In this document: in pieces, positions 6,933-16,798 of the stretch
How the letters are laid out: each line of letters begins with the position of its first letter
Numbering within the stretch: position 1 is the stretch's first letter
NCBI GenBank assembly: GCA_944393265.1
Contig: CALXZO010000003.1
Location: 45,411-109,410 of the forward strand
Source of the DNA: an uncultured Clostridia bacterium
Lineage (GTDB): Bacteria; Bacillota; Clostridia; TANB77; UBA1234
Direction: 5' to 3'
DNA length: 64,000 nt
Notes under the pieces: generated by a model
What the model saw: the letters and a program-made list of their open reading frames with translations, nothing else
The model's database searches: none
Told to the model about the DNA's origin: nothing
Program-made: the position numbers and the translations under genes

Positions 6933-9269
6933 ATGACTAAAAACGTTGAATTACTTGCGCCAGCCGGAACTTATGAAGCTTTTCTAGCCGCTGTAGAAAA
7001 TGGAGCAAATGCTGTATATATGGGCGGAAAACTTTTTAACGCACGTGCAAACGCCACTAATTTTGATATTAACGAACTAAAGAATATCGTAGAATATGCT
7101 CATCTAAGAAATGTAAAGGTTCATATAACTATGAATACATTATTAGACGATGTTGAAATTAATGAAGCATTAGAGTTTGCTTATGAGATTTATGAAATAG
7201 GTGTTGATGCAGTTATTGTACAAGATATTGGACTTGCACGTGTTCTTCATAAATATGTACCAAATCTTGAGCTTCATGCTAGCACGCAACTTAGTATTCA
7301 CTCTTTAGAAGGAGTTAATGAGTTAGCTAAAGTTGGATTTTCTAGAGTAGTACTAGCACGAGAATTATCCATTGATGAAATAAAATACATCGTAGAAAAT
7401 ACTAAAACTGAAATTGAAATATTTGCACATGGTGCGCAATGTATCTCCTATTCAGGTCAATGTCTTATGAGTAGCATGATAGGTGACCGTAGCGGCAATC
7501 GTGGCAAATGTGCTCAGCCTTGTCGATTACCATATAAGCTTATCAAAAATAGTGATGTCATGGGAAATGGATACCTTTTAAGCCCAAAAGATTTATCTAC
7601 AATTGATATATTACAAGAAATTCCGAATGTAGCTTCTCTAAAAATTGAAGGTCGAATGAAATCCCCTGAGTACGTCGCAGTTGTAGTTAGTACATATAGA
7701 AAATATTTAGATATGGTATCAACTGATAATAAAAATATTCCTGTTAAAAATGAAGACTCTCAAAATTTACTTCAAATTTTCAATCGTGGTGGTTTTTCAA
7801 AAGCCTTTCTAAAGGGCAAAACCGGTCGTGATGCAATGTGTTATGAAAAGCCAAAACACTGGGGTATCTACATTGGAAAAGTTTTAGCATATGATAACAA
7901 GCGTTACATTACGCTTGACAATACTTCAAACATTAATATAGGTGATGGAATTGAAATATGGAATAACTCAAACGATTCTCCGTCTACAATAGTTAGTGAA
8001 CTAATCAATAATAAAGTAGGTAGAATTCGTGGAAATATAAAGCCAGGCGACAAAGTCTATAAAACTTCTGACAAAATATTAAATCAAAAGGCTCGTGAAA
8101 CATACTCTCGTGACTCTTCTAGAAAAAATGATGTAATCGTATATCTACAAATTTTATCTAGTCAAAACATTCTTGTTAGAATAAATGACTTTGAATATGT
8201 GTCAAATATAATACCTGAAATATCTCAGAATCAACCATTAGATAAAGAAAAAGTTAAAAAACAATTTTTAAAAACAGGAAATACTCCTTTTAATGTAAAG
8301 CACATAGAAATAGCGTTAGATGAAAATCTATTTCTGCCTGTAAGCTCGCTTAATGAGATTCGTAGAAATGCATTTGAAGCTTATAAGGAAAATTTAATTT
8401 CATCGATGCAACGAAAAGTTAATAAAAGAGCACTTAAAAACATATCAGCTTATATTCCTCTTCCCCATATGCGAAAAGAAATTTCTATATTTTTTAATAA
8501 TTTAGATGAAGAATATATAAAGTTAAGAAATGTAGATAACTATTATTTTACTTTTAAAGATGCTTTAAAAAATATCGAATTAATTAAAAAATTTGATTGC
8601 AAAAAATTTATTCTTTTCCCATCAATATCAAAGTCTAATTACGCAAAATTAATCAAAGAAAATGTAAATACTTTATCAAGTTACGTTGATGGTTTTGTTT
8701 TATCACATATAGGGCAACTAGAATATTTAAAAGGCATTAACACTACCAAGATTGCGAATTACACATTTAATATCTTCAATACATACGCTATTGATGAATT
8801 AGAAACATTAGGTTTTCAAAAAATTATATTATCTCCGGAACTTACTAAGTATCAAGTTAATAAACTAGGAGGCAATCTAAAGCGTGAAATTATTGCATAT
8901 GGTAGCATTCCTGTAATGACTTCTGAATACTGTGTTGTCGGCGCAGTTGAGGGTAACTTTACCAAAACTAATAAATGCTCAATGCCATGTGTAACTTGCT
9001 ACAACAATAAAAAACAAAACAAATATTATTTACGAGACAGGCTTAATATGGATTTCCGAGTTTTGCCTGATAATATAGACTGCCAGTCAAAAATCTTAAA
9101 TGCAAAAATTACATCAATTGAAACATCTAATTTAAATGTAGATTCAATTCGTTTAAACATATTGGATGAACCATTAACAGAAATTCAAAAAATCATAGAC
9201 ACGCACCGCACTGGTAAAAAATTAGCAGGTGACAATTACACAAACGGACATCTGCTTAGACCAGTATAG
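6933..9269 (+). CDS. Large U32 peptidase with DUF3656, RlhA-like
   Basis: A 778-residue U32-family protein. The N-terminus has ELLAPAGTYEAFLAAVENGANAVYMGG-type sequence, the core has HGAQCISYSGQCLMS, and CAQPCRLPY follows near residue 200. The second half corresponds to the long U32 members with a DUF3656 insert, such as E. coli RlhA, which is needed for hydroxylation of a 23S rRNA cytidine. A second cysteine cluster (CVVGAVEG, CSMPCVTC) lies near residues 670-690. These proteins are unlikely to be ordinary peptidases. SD ATAGGAGGA stands before the ATG and a good promoter lies upstream. The rRNA role is inferred from family. Confidence 0.85.
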   Translation: MTKNVELLAPAGTYEAFLAAVENGANAVYMGGKLFNARANATNFDINELKNIVEYAHLRNVKVHITMNTLLDDVEINEALEFAYEIYEIGVDAVIVQDIGLARVLHKYVPNLELHASTQLSIHSLEGVNELAKVGFSRVVLARELSIDEIKYIVENTKTEIEIFAHGAQCISYSGQCLMSSMIGDRSGNRGKCAQPCRLPYKLIKNSDVMGNGYLLSPKDLSTIDILQEIPNVASLKIEGRMKSPEYVAVVVSTYRKYLDMVSTDNKNIPVKNEDSQNLLQIFNRGGFSKAFLKGKTGRDAMCYEKPKHWGIYIGKVLAYDNKRYITLDNTSNINIGDGIEIWNNSNDSPSTIVSELINNKVGRIRGNIKPGDKVYKTSDKILNQKARETYSRDSSRKNDVIVYLQILSSQNILVRINDFEYVSNIIPEISQNQPLDKEKVKKQFLKTGNTPFNVKHIEIALDENLFLPVSSLNEIRRNAFEAYKENLISSMQRKVNKRALKNISAYIPLPHMRKEISIFFNNLDEEYIKLRNVDNYYFTFKDALKNIELIKKFDCKKFILFPSISKSNYAKLIKENVNTLSSYVDGFVLSHIGQLEYLKGINTTKIANYTFNIFNTYAIDELETLGFQKIILSPELTKYQVNKLGGNLKREIIAYGSIPVMTSEYCVVGAVEGNFTKTNKCSMPCVTCYNNKKQNKYYLRDRLNMDFRVLPDNIDCQSKILNAKITSIETSNLNVDSIRLNILDEPLTEIQKIIDTHRTGKKLAGDNYTNGHLLRPV

Positions 9270-9314
9270 ATAAAAGAAATATAAAACAAAATTGTTAATA
9301 TTATTTGTATACTA

Positions 9315-9354
9315 AAAACAACCCACGAACATATTGATTCATGAGTTGTTTTTT

Positions 9355-9355
<1 letters not shown>
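9315..9355. terminator. Terminator between the U32 gene and tRNA-Thr
   Basis: AAACAAC pairs with GTTGTTT with a mostly paired interior (GAA with TTC) and a run of seven T on the plus strand. It fits termination of the U32 transcript. Confidence 0.65.
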
Positions 9356-9429
<74 letters not shown>

Positions 9430-9510
9430 ACTTTATACCGACAAGTATTATTATACATTATTTTATTATAAAATCAAGCACTACTTTTTATTAACATAAA
9501 GTTAAAAAAT

Positions 9511-9605
9511 AGACATGGACAGAGTTTTTGTCTATACCATTTGAACCTATTGCCTTAGGCAGATTAATTTTATGAAGTATAAACAAAAGCTCCTCCTCCG
9601 CGTCT
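9511..9605. repeat. GGACaGAG palindromic element, copy 3 (diverged)
   Basis: About 95 bp, arms GACAGAGTTTTTGTCTATAC and GTATAAACAAAAGCTCCTCC, middle ACCTATTGCCTTAGGCAGA. The arms pair less well than in other copies. It lies between tRNA-Thr and the gatB stop. Confidence 0.65.
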
Positions 9606-9654
9606 ACAAAGCTTTTTCAATTGAATCAAAAGTTCAATCCCTCGATACATTTAT

Positions 9655-11085
9655 TTAATTATTAAGGTATTCTAAGATTAGCTTATTTAATATTTGAGGA
9701 TTTCCTTTTCCTTTCATTTCTTTCATACATTGCCCTACTAAGAATCCTAGTGCCCTATCTTTTCCGGCTTTGTAGTCTGCTACAGATTGCGGATTTGCCG
9801 CAATTATTTTATCTACTACTTCTTTTATTGCACCCTCATCCGATATTTGGATTAATCCTTTCTCCTTTACTATTATTTCTGGATTTTCTCCGCTTTCAGC
9901 CATCTCGTTAAACACTTTTTTGGCTATTGCACTACTTATTATTCCCTTATCTATAAGCATTATTAGCCTTGAAAGATTTTCTGCTGAAAAAGGTAGCTCA
10001 TTATACTCAATTCCCTTTTCTTTTGCAATTCTTATTATGTCTGTCATAATCCAGTTACTAACAGCTTTTGCATTTTTACATATATCAGTTGCTGCTTCAA
10101 AAAAGTCTGATAAATATTTTGAAGAAGTTATAATATCTGCATCATACTCTGGCAAACCAATTTCATTAACATATCTGTTCTTTCTACTTTCAGGTAATTC
10201 TGGTAATGAATTTTTGATGTCTTGTATATATTCTTCAGATAATCTAATCGGCATTAAATCAGGCTCTGGGAAATATCTATAATCATGTGCTTCTTCTTTA
10301 TTTCTCGTTGCATACCCTTCGCCTGTTTCATCATCCCATCTTCTCGTTTCTTGATAAACAATGCCTCCAGCATCAAGTATTTCTTTTTGCCTTGCTATTT
10401 CAAATTCTATTGCTCTTGCTATTGCTCTAAACGAATTTAGATTCTTAGTTTCCGTTCTCGTTCCAAATTTTTCGCTCCCAACTGGTCTTAATGATAAGTT
10501 TACGTCCGCTCTTAATGACCCCTCTTGCATCTTACAATCAGATACCCCAATATATTCAAGTATTCCTTTTAGCTTTTCAACATACGCTACAGCTTCTTCT
10601 GCCGATCTCATATCAGGCTCAGAAACAATTTCAATTAGAGGAACTCCTGCTCTATTAAAATCTACAAGTGTGCCTCCTGTATACCCATCATGAACAAGTT
10701 TTCCTGCATCATCTTCTATGTGAATTCTTGTAATACCAACCTCTTTTTCAGTATTTCCAACTGCTATCTCCACATGTCCATGCGCGCAAAGCGGCAAATC
10801 ATATTGCGATATTTGGTATGCTCTTGGAGTATCAGGATAATAATAATTTTTTCTGTCTTGCTTACTCTCTCTTGCAATTTCGCAATTTGTTGCAAGCCCC
10901 GCTCTAACAGCATATTCAACGACCTTTTCATTCAATACAGGAAGAGCACCTGGCATACCTGTACACACTGGGCAACAATGCGTGTTAGGATCTCCACCAA
11001 ACTCAGTTGAACAGCCACAATATATCTTAGTTTTTGTTGAAAGTTCTGCATGAACTTCAAGCCCAATCACTACTTCGTACTCCAT
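9655..11085 (-). CDS. gatB: Aspartyl/glutamyl-tRNA amidotransferase subunit B
   Basis: GatB binds misacylated tRNA and performs the kinase and amidation half-reaction of the GatCAB complex. This 476-residue protein shows the opening EVVIGLEVHAEL, a Cys cluster (CGCS, then CCPVCTGMPGALPVLN) that coordinates zinc, and the C-terminal YqeY-like tail ending ILNKLILEYLNN. It follows gatA by two bases, so the two are translationally linked in a gatC-gatA-gatB operon. As tyrS and asnS are present, the likely duty is making Gln-tRNA(Gln), but no glnS evidence is available here. Confidence 0.97.
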   Translation of the reverse strand: MEYEVVIGLEVHAELSTKTKIYCGCSTEFGGDPNTHCCPVCTGMPGALPVLNEKVVEYAVRAGLATNCEIARESKQDRKNYYYPDTPRAYQISQYDLPLCAHGHVEIAVGNTEKEVGITRIHIEDDAGKLVHDGYTGGTLVDFNRAGVPLIEIVSEPDMRSAEEAVAYVEKLKGILEYIGVSDCKMQEGSLRADVNLSLRPVGSEKFGTRTETKNLNSFRAIARAIEFEIARQKEILDAGGIVYQETRRWDDETGEGYATRNKEEAHDYRYFPEPDLMPIRLSEEYIQDIKNSLPELPESRKNRYVNEIGLPEYDADIITSSKYLSDFFEAATDICKNAKAVSNWIMTDIIRIAKEKGIEYNELPFSAENLSRLIMLIDKGIISSAIAKKVFNEMAESGENPEIIVKEKGLIQISDEGAIKEVVDKIIAANPQSVADYKAGKDRALGFLVGQCMKEMKGKGNPQILNKLILEYLNN

Positions 11086-11087
11086 CT

Positions 11088-12530
11088 CTATACCTCCTTA
11101 TTTTGTTCATAAGTATGTGCTGCTCGCAAGATTGTTTCTTCATCAAAGTGCTTTCCTATTAATTGCATTCCAATAGGCATACCCTCTTCATCTTTACCAC
11201 AAGGAATAGATATTGCAGGCACTCCAGCTATATTTATTGATACAGTTAAAAGATCCGTCATATACATTTCTAATGGATCATTTACTCTTTCACCTAACTT
11301 AAAAGCAACTGTTGGAACCGTTGGAGTAAGTATTATATCATATTTTTCAAAAGCCTCGTCAAACCCCTGTTTCACTACTGTTCTAACCTTTTGCGCTTTT
11401 TTATAGTATGCATCATAATAGCCAGAAGATAATACATAAGTTCCTAGTATTATCCTTCTTTTTACCTCTTCTCCGAATCCTTCTGATCTGCTGTTTTTAT
11501 AAATGTCTTGTAATGTATCGTAATTTTTGCTTCTATATCCATATCTGATACCATCAAATCTTCCAAGATTTGAACTAGCCTCCGCACACGCGATTATATA
11601 ATATGTTGGAAGTGCATATTTTGTTGTAGGCAATGAGCATTCTTCAACAATAGCTCCTAAATCTTTATATTTCTCAATTGCTCTATTTATTGCAACCTTT
11701 ACACTTGCACTAATACCTTCTCCAAAATATTCTTTTGGCACTCCGATTCTTATACCTTTCACATCATTTACAAGTGACGCTGTATAATCTTTCTTAGAAA
11801 TATTAGCAGATGTAGAATCTAATTCATCATGACCGGCTATAACATTTAATAATTCTGCAGTATCTCTTACATCTCTAGTCATTGGGCCAACCTGATCAAG
11901 AGATGATGCAAATGCAACTAATCCATATCTTGATACTAGTCCGTACGTCGGTTTTAACCCAACTATTCCACAAAATGATGCCGGTTCTCTTATCGATCCA
12001 CCAGTGTCGCTTCCAAGTGCGATAGGCGCCATGTTTCCTGCTACTGCTGCTGCACTACCCCCTGAAGACCCTCCAGGAACTCTTTCAAGATTTACAGGAT
12101 TATGTGTTTTGAAAAACGCAGAATTCTCGGTCGACCCCCCCATTGCAAATTCGTCCATATTCGTCTTTCCTATAATTATTGCTCCTGCTTCTTCAATTTT
12201 CTTGATTACAGTTGCATCGTAAGGGGCAATAAAATTTTCAAGCATCTTAGATGCACAAGTAGTCTTTAACCCTTTAGTGCATAAATTATCTTTTATAGCT
12301 ATTGGAACTCCAGCTAATGGTGGAAGCTTTTCATTACTTTCGTATCTTGCTTGCATCTTTTCTGCCTTTTCCATGGCTTCCTCTTTGCATACAGTTATAT
12401 ATGCTTTTATATTTTCGTCTTCTGACTCTATTTTCTCAATATACGCCTTAACTACTTCTGGCACAGTAATTTCTTTTTTTTCGTACATGTCACGTATTTC
12501 ATGTGCTGTCATTTCGCATATTTCTTTCAT
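11088..12530 (-). CDS. gatA: Aspartyl/glutamyl-tRNA amidotransferase subunit A
   Basis: The glutaminase subunit of GatCAB, in the amidase signature family. The catalytic Lys-cisSer-Ser triad can be placed at K80 (PIAIKDN), S155 (PGGSSGGS) and S179 (SDTGGS). At 480 residues it has normal length. The ammonia it releases is passed to GatB. It sits 27 bases after gatC and two bases before gatB. Confidence 0.97.
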   Translation of the reverse strand: MKEICEMTAHEIRDMYEKKEITVPEVVKAYIEKIESEDENIKAYITVCKEEAMEKAEKMQARYESNEKLPPLAGVPIAIKDNLCTKGLKTTCASKMLENFIAPYDATVIKKIEEAGAIIIGKTNMDEFAMGGSTENSAFFKTHNPVNLERVPGGSSGGSAAAVAGNMAPIALGSDTGGSIREPASFCGIVGLKPTYGLVSRYGLVAFASSLDQVGPMTRDVRDTAELLNVIAGHDELDSTSANISKKDYTASLVNDVKGIRIGVPKEYFGEGISASVKVAINRAIEKYKDLGAIVEECSLPTTKYALPTYYIIACAEASSNLGRFDGIRYGYRSKNYDTLQDIYKNSRSEGFGEEVKRRIILGTYVLSSGYYDAYYKKAQKVRTVVKQGFDEAFEKYDIILTPTVPTVAFKLGERVNDPLEMYMTDLLTVSINIAGVPAISIPCGKDEEGMPIGMQLIGKHFDEETILRAAHTYEQNKEV

Positions 12531-12557
12531 ATAAAAACTCCTTCCAGATACTTAAAA

Positions 12558-12842
12558 TTAGTTCATCATTCCTGGCAAAGAAAACGCCTCTCCATTCGTA
12601 CTCGGAGCATTGCTCAAAAGTATCTCTCTATTAAACGATTCTTTTACTTCGTCCTTTCTAAAAACATTATACGTGTCAAGTGCAAATGCTGATTCAGTAG
12701 CATTTTTAGTATCAACTTCATTAATTGTATTTGCAAAAGATACAATTTCCTTCATGTTCTCCGTATATTTAACAATCTCATCTTCCGATAAATTAAGCAT
12801 ACTAAGATCTGCTATATGTTTAATGTCTTCCCTAGTTATCAC
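12558..12842 (-). CDS. gatC: Aspartyl/glutamyl-tRNA amidotransferase subunit C
   Basis: The small GatC subunit, 94 residues, which wraps around GatA and supports its folding. The family pattern is visible: ITREDIKHIADLSMLNLSEDE at the N-terminus and a C-terminal LSNAPSTNGEAFSLPG. I chose the GTG at 12842 because AAGGGAG lies eight bases upstream of it; a GTG three codons earlier overlaps that SD. First gene of the gatCAB operon. Confidence 0.93.
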   Translation of the reverse strand: MITREDIKHIADLSMLNLSEDEIVKYTENMKEIVSFANTINEVDTKNATESAFALDTYNVFRKDEVKESFNREILLSNAPSTNGEAFSLPGMMN

Positions 12843-12957
12843 AAAAATCACTCCCTTATCAGTAACAATAATTTAATAACATTCTCCAACGCACATTATA
12901 CTCTAGATATCAAATATAGTCATTTTTGAGCATTGCATATTTTAAACTTAGTTTATT

Positions 12958-14349
12958 TTAAAACTCGCAATTGCCTGGTGTTCTTGGGAAAGGTATTACA
13001 TCTCTTATATTTTGCATACCTGTTAAATACATAAGCATTCTTTCAAAGCCAAGTCCATATCCTGAATGAACTACCGAACCATACTTTCTAAGCTCTAAAT
13101 ACCACCAATAGTCATCTGGTGACATTCCCAATTCTTTTATTCTATTTTCTAATATTTCTAGGTTTTCTTCTCTTTGGCTTCCCCCAATGATTTCGCCTAT
13201 TCCTGGTGCCAATAAGTCCATTGCTCTAACAGTTATTCCGTCTGGATTTTGCTTCATATAAAAGGCTTTTATCTCCTTTGGATAATCTGTTACAAAAACT
13301 GGTTTATTAAATATTTTTTCACAAATATATCTTTCATGCTCTGTTTGTATATCACTACCGAAATGTACAGGGAACTCAAATTCATCATTATGTTTTTCAA
13401 GCTCTTTTATTGCATCTGCGTATGTTATTCTTCCGAAGTCCGAATTTAATATATTATTCAACCTTTCTAGTAGATTCTTATCGATAAATGTGTTAAAAAA
13501 TTCCATTTCTTCTGGTGCATTTTCTAAAACATATTTTATAATGTATTTTATCATTTCTTCTGCAATTTCCATATTATCTTCTAAATCCGCGAAAGCCATC
13601 TCTGGTTCAATCATCCAGAATTCTGATGCATGTTTTACTGTATGTGAATTTTCAGATCTAAATGTTGGTCCAAAAGTATATATATTTCCAAACGCCATTG
13701 CAAATGTCTCACCATTCAACTGTCCACTAACTGTTAAATGTGCTGGCTTTCCAAAAAAGTCTTGTGTATAATCTACATCTCCTTTATCATTTCTAGGCAA
13801 ATTATTTGCATCTAATGTAGATACGTTAAACATCTCTCCTGCACCTTCACAGTCACTCGCTGTAATAATCGGTGTATGAACATAAACAAAATTGCGTTCT
13901 TGGAAGAATTTATGAATTGCATATGCTAACACTGAGCGTACTCTAAACACTGCTGAAAATGTATTAGTTCTAGGACGCAAGTGAGCAACAGTTCTAATAA
14001 ACTCAAGCGAATGTTTCTTTTTCTGAAGTGGATACTCACTTGGCGACAAGCATTCTATCTTTACTTCAGATGCCTTTATTTCGAATGGTTGCTTTGCTTC
14101 TGGTGTTTCTATTAGAATTCCTTTTACTGTTATTGATGAGCTAATCGTAAGCTTTGTTACTTCTAGAAAATTAGGCAAGCTATCATCATATACTATCTGA
14201 ACATTTTTAAAAAATGAACCATCATTTAATTCAATAAATCCAAAAGTCTTTGACTCTCTAGCAGTTCTTACCCAACCTGCAACAACAACCTCTTTATTTG
14301 TATAATCTTTTGTTTGTCTATACAAACTACGCACTGAAATATTTTTCAT
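12958..14349 (-). CDS. asnS: Asparaginyl-tRNA synthetase
   Basis: A class IIb aminoacyl-tRNA synthetase of 463 residues. The OB-fold anticodon domain contains [21 protein letters not shown]. Motif 2 is [12 protein letters not shown], and motif 3 is [15 protein letters not shown] near the C-terminus, followed by [11 protein letters not shown]. The open frame extends 27 codons upstream, but the ATG at 14349 is preceded by TAGGAGGGA at good spacing and starts the conserved protein. Direct Asn-tRNA charging here means GatCAB is mainly needed for Gln-tRNA. Confidence 0.97.
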   Translation of the reverse strand: MKNISVRSLYRQTKDYTNKEVVVAGWVRTARESKTFGFIELNDGSFFKNVQIVYDDSLPNFLEVTKLTISSSITVKGILIETPEAKQPFEIKASEVKIECLSPSEYPLQKKKHSLEFIRTVAHLRPRTNTFSAVFRVRSVLAYAIHKFFQERNFVYVHTPIITASDCEGAGEMFNVSTLDANNLPRNDKGDVDYTQDFFGKPAHLTVSGQLNGETFAMAFGNIYTFGPTFRSENSHTVKHASEFWMIEPEMAFADLEDNMEIAEEMIKYIIKYVLENAPEEMEFFNTFIDKNLLERLNNILNSDFGRITYADAIKELEKHNDEFEFPVHFGSDIQTEHERYICEKIFNKPVFVTDYPKEIKAFYMKQNPDGITVRAMDLLAPGIGEIIGGSQREENLEILENRIKELGMSPDDYWWYLELRKYGSVVHSGYGLGFERMLMYLTGMQNIRDVIPFPRTPGNCEF

Positions 14350-14484
14350 TATAATTTCCCTCCTAATTTTCAAAATTGTCACATATAAAATTAACTTATA
14401 CAAATTGTTCGGATTTAAACATCTCGTCATAGTTTACCACAACAATTCATTGTTGACAATCTTATGGCAATCATTTTTTGTTTT

Positions 14485-14520
14485 ATTAAAAAACGGCTGC
14501 CTCACAAAAGAGACAGCCTA
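14485..14520 (-). terminator. Terminator after xerD
   Basis: On the minus strand GGCTGTCTC and GAGGCAGCC enclose a six-base loop and are followed by a run of T. It closes the xerD transcript and separates it from asnS. Confidence 0.8.
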
Positions 14521-14538
14521 AAGTCCAATTCTTTTAAA

Positions 14539-15423
14539 TTACGCACGCGGATGCGACTTCATATATACATCCTTTATACGATTTTGCTCGATTTGAGCAT
14601 ACACTTGAGTCGACGATATATCTGAATGTCCCAACATCTCTTGTATCGCTCTAAGCTCTGCCCCATTTTCTAATAGATGAACAGCAAAAGAGTGTCTAAG
14701 AGTATGTGGCGTAATGTCAACATCAATGTTTGCTTGTTCCTTATACTGCTTTATGATTTTCCAAAAGCCTTGTCTAGTCAACCTATGTCCATTAACGTTT
14801 ACAAACAATGCTTGACTACCATCATCTTTTATAAGAATACTTCTAGACTTCTCGATATAATCCTTTAACGCATCAACAGCAAGACTTCCAATAGGGATTA
14901 TTCTTTCTTTATTCTTTCCTGCGCATCTAATGTACCCACTTTCTAAATTAATATCGCTTAAATTAAGTGATATCAGTTCAGTAACTCTTATGCCTGTTGC
15001 ATATACAAGTTCAAGCATTGCCTTGTCTCTATATCCCTTTAAATCCACGCACTTAGGCTGTTCAAGCAAAAGCTCAACTTGTTCTGAACTTAATACTTTA
15101 GGTAACTTTCTTTCAATTTTTGGAGATTCTAGATTCACCGTAGGATCCTCTGATATCACTTTACTTCTATATAGAAATTGATAAAACGAACGTAATGAGG
15201 CAAGATTTCTTGAAACTGTTGATACAGCTCTACCATTATCTTTTAAGCTTTTTAAATAAGTGTTTAGATCAGCTTCATCGGTTTTTATCGGATCTAAGCC
15301 ATTAGCTTCTAAATAATTACAATACAATTTGATATCCCTATTGTACGACTGTAACGTATTATCCGACAACTTTTTATCCTTTTGAAGAAAATCCAAAAAA
15401 TTCTCAACTAATCTTTTTTCCAT
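14539..15423 (-). CDS. xerD: Tyrosine recombinase XerD
   Basis: A 294-residue site-specific recombinase that resolves chromosome dimers at dif with XerC. All catalytic residues are present: R146 (YATGIR), K170, H240 and R243 (TPHTLRHS), H266 (LGHSD) and Y275 (TQVYAQ). The N-terminal SAM-like core-binding domain occupies residues 1-100. The spoIIM gene upstream is a common neighbour of xerD in Firmicutes, which favours a housekeeping XerD over a mobile integrase. SD GGAGGAATAAGG precedes the ATG. Confidence 0.93.
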   Translation of the reverse strand: MEKRLVENFLDFLQKDKKLSDNTLQSYNRDIKLYCNYLEANGLDPIKTDEADLNTYLKSLKDNGRAVSTVSRNLASLRSFYQFLYRSKVISEDPTVNLESPKIERKLPKVLSSEQVELLLEQPKCVDLKGYRDKAMLELVYATGIRVTELISLNLSDINLESGYIRCAGKNKERIIPIGSLAVDALKDYIEKSRSILIKDDGSQALFVNVNGHRLTRQGFWKIIKQYKEQANIDVDITPHTLRHSFAVHLLENGAELRAIQEMLGHSDISSTQVYAQIEQNRIKDVYMKSHPRA

Positions 15424-15514
15424 CCTTATTCCTCCATAATAGTATCTTATTTACACAATTTTTCGGACACTCCTGGCATTCTTGTGCTACCACACTTATC
15501 TTTTGTATAAACAT
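15404..15514 (-). CDS. 36-residue Cys-rich small ORF overlapping the xerD start
   Basis: A short frame encodes MFIQKISVVAQECQECPKNC followed by 16 residues. It has an AAGAGGAA SD before its ATG, a promoter with perfect spacing upstream, and a CxxCxxxC motif that could bind metal. Its stop lies 20 bases inside xerD, so translation would lead ribosomes to the xerD start. It may be a real small protein, or a leader that couples to xerD. I do not recognise a family. Confidence 0.5.
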   Translation of the reverse strand: MFIQKISVVAQECQECPKNCVNKILLWRNKDGKKIS

Positions 15515-15544
15515 CTAAATTCCTCTTCTTTTTATTTCACTCAT

Positions 15545-15573
15545 ATTTTATACAATTAGCAAACATAATGCAA
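15545..15573 (-). promoter_or_regulatory. Promoter of the small ORF and xerD
   Basis: On the minus strand TTGCAT (15568-15573) and TAAAAT (15545-15550) are 17 bases apart. It lies after the spoIIM stop and explains how xerD is transcribed independently of spoIIM. Confidence 0.6.
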
Positions 15574-15634
15574 GTATTTTTAATCATTTTTATGTAAAAT
15601 TTATATTAATTTTTATGGCAACTTTTTCTATTTT

Positions 15635-16246
15635 TTAAGTTAAGAAAACATATTTATGTTTTGACCGTTGCAAAAGTATTTCTATTGCACTCGATATTAA
15701 AAGTAGTCCTGTCGCAATTATGCATGCTATTAAATGGCGAATTACTTCTAACTTCACATCCTTTTTTTCTTTAAAAACGTTAAGCGAGACCTTAAGTGAA
15801 CTGACCATTAAGATTACTATAGCAAAAAATGTTATTGTTGTATGAACAAAAAGCGATTTAAAAATAAATTTTTGTGCTTCAAAAAACTCAAAATTTAAAA
15901 CTATTGTTGCTATCGTAACGGCAACAGAAAAACCCTTATATGCGCAATACATAAGTAAAAACGGAGAACCTATTATTGATCCTCCTACAACTATAAACAA
16001 AATAAGAATTTTGATGTTTTTTACTATTACCCCTTTGTATAATTCTGTTCCTGAATATTCATCAATAAGTTTTAGTTTTTCAAACTTTTGAGTTAATCCT
16101 TGCATTAAATTGCTGTCACTTGTGATATGCCTAAAATATAGAGAACCTAATATAACACCCGCTAATATAAACATACATACTAGCAAATATATTTGCCAAT
16201 TATTAAAATTTCCTTTATGTACTTTTCTGTCTTCTTCTACTATCAT
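15635..16246 (-). CDS. spoIIM: Stage II sporulation protein M
   Basis: SpoIIM forms the SpoIIDMP complex that remodels peptidoglycan during forespore engulfment. This 203-residue integral membrane protein shows about five hydrophobic segments and the conserved GSIIGSPFLLMYCAYKGFSV signature around residues 90-109. Length is typical. It lies between rnhA and xerD, a known Firmicutes order for spoIIM and xerD. A perfect hairpin lies directly before its SD. Confidence 0.9.
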   Translation of the reverse strand: MIVEEDRKVHKGNFNNWQIYLLVCMFILAGVILGSLYFRHITSDSNLMQGLTQKFEKLKLIDEYSGTELYKGVIVKNIKILILFIVVGGSIIGSPFLLMYCAYKGFSVAVTIATIVLNFEFFEAQKFIFKSLFVHTTITFFAIVILMVSSLKVSLNVFKEKKDVKLEVIRHLIACIIATGLLLISSAIEILLQRSKHKYVFLT

Positions 16247-16258
16247 TAGTTACCTCCT

Positions 16259-16288
16259 AAAATTCTAATATACTTGTATTAGAATTTT
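16259..16288. other. Hairpin abutting the spoIIM ribosome site
   Basis: AAAATTCTAATA and TATTAGAATTTT form a 12-bp perfect stem with a short loop between the rnhA stop and the spoIIM SD (AGGAGGT). It lacks a T-run, so it is not a clear terminator. It may protect or separate the two messages or tune spoIIM translation. Confidence 0.5.
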
Positions 16289-16317
16289 ATGTAAGCAATA
16301 AATATTTAGAACATTAA

Positions 16318-16773
16318 TTATTCTTGACTAGAAGTATTTCGTATTTTTTTTATTTCATTAACTGCGATTTGATCGCAACGATTATTATATTCATTATCAC
16401 TATGTCCCTTAACTTTTATCCAGTTAATTTTATGTTTTTTCGAAAAAGAATAAATCTGTTCCCACAGTTCTTTATTCTTAACATCTTTCTTATCAGCTGT
16501 TTTCCAGCCATTCTTATACCAATTATATATCCATCCATTATTAAATGCATTAATCAAATATGCACTATCACTATATATTTCTATTTCGCATTCTCTTTTC
16601 AATAAAGCCAAAGCCTCTATTGGTGCTCTAAGTTCCATTCTATTATTTGTAGTATTTTTTTCAGAGCCACTAATCGTTTTTTCTTGGCCTTTACAAATTA
16701 AAATAGCAGCCCAACCACCATCTCCCGGATTTCCAGAGCATGCACCATCCGTATAAATTATAACCTTATCCAT
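16318..16773 (-). CDS. rnhA: Ribonuclease HI
   Basis: RNase HI cuts RNA in RNA-DNA hybrids. The catalytic acidic residues are visible: Asp in YTDGACSGNPGDGG, Glu in NRMELRAPIEAL, Asp in IYSDSAYLINAF and the late Asp in NNRCDQIA. With 151 residues it is full length. I place the start at the ATG at 16773, six bases after AAGGAG; the ATG two codons earlier directly abuts the SD. Confidence 0.95.
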   Translation of the reverse strand: MDKVIIYTDGACSGNPGDGGWAAILICKGQEKTISGSEKNTTNNRMELRAPIEALALLKRECEIEIYSDSAYLINAFNNGWIYNWYKNGWKTADKKDVKNKELWEQIYSFSKKHKINWIKVKGHSDNEYNNRCDQIAVNEIKKIRNTSSQE

Positions 16774-16798
16774 TAGCATCTCCTTAAAATAATATATT

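Noticed and set aside
9920..11010. Several plus-strand ORFs of 106-120 codons across gatB
   Set aside because: They are antisense shadows of gatB without ribosome sites or recognisable domains.
14539..15423. XerD as a mobile-element integrase
   Set aside because: The housekeeping neighbour spoIIM, normal length and lack of att-like repeats favour the chromosomal XerD.
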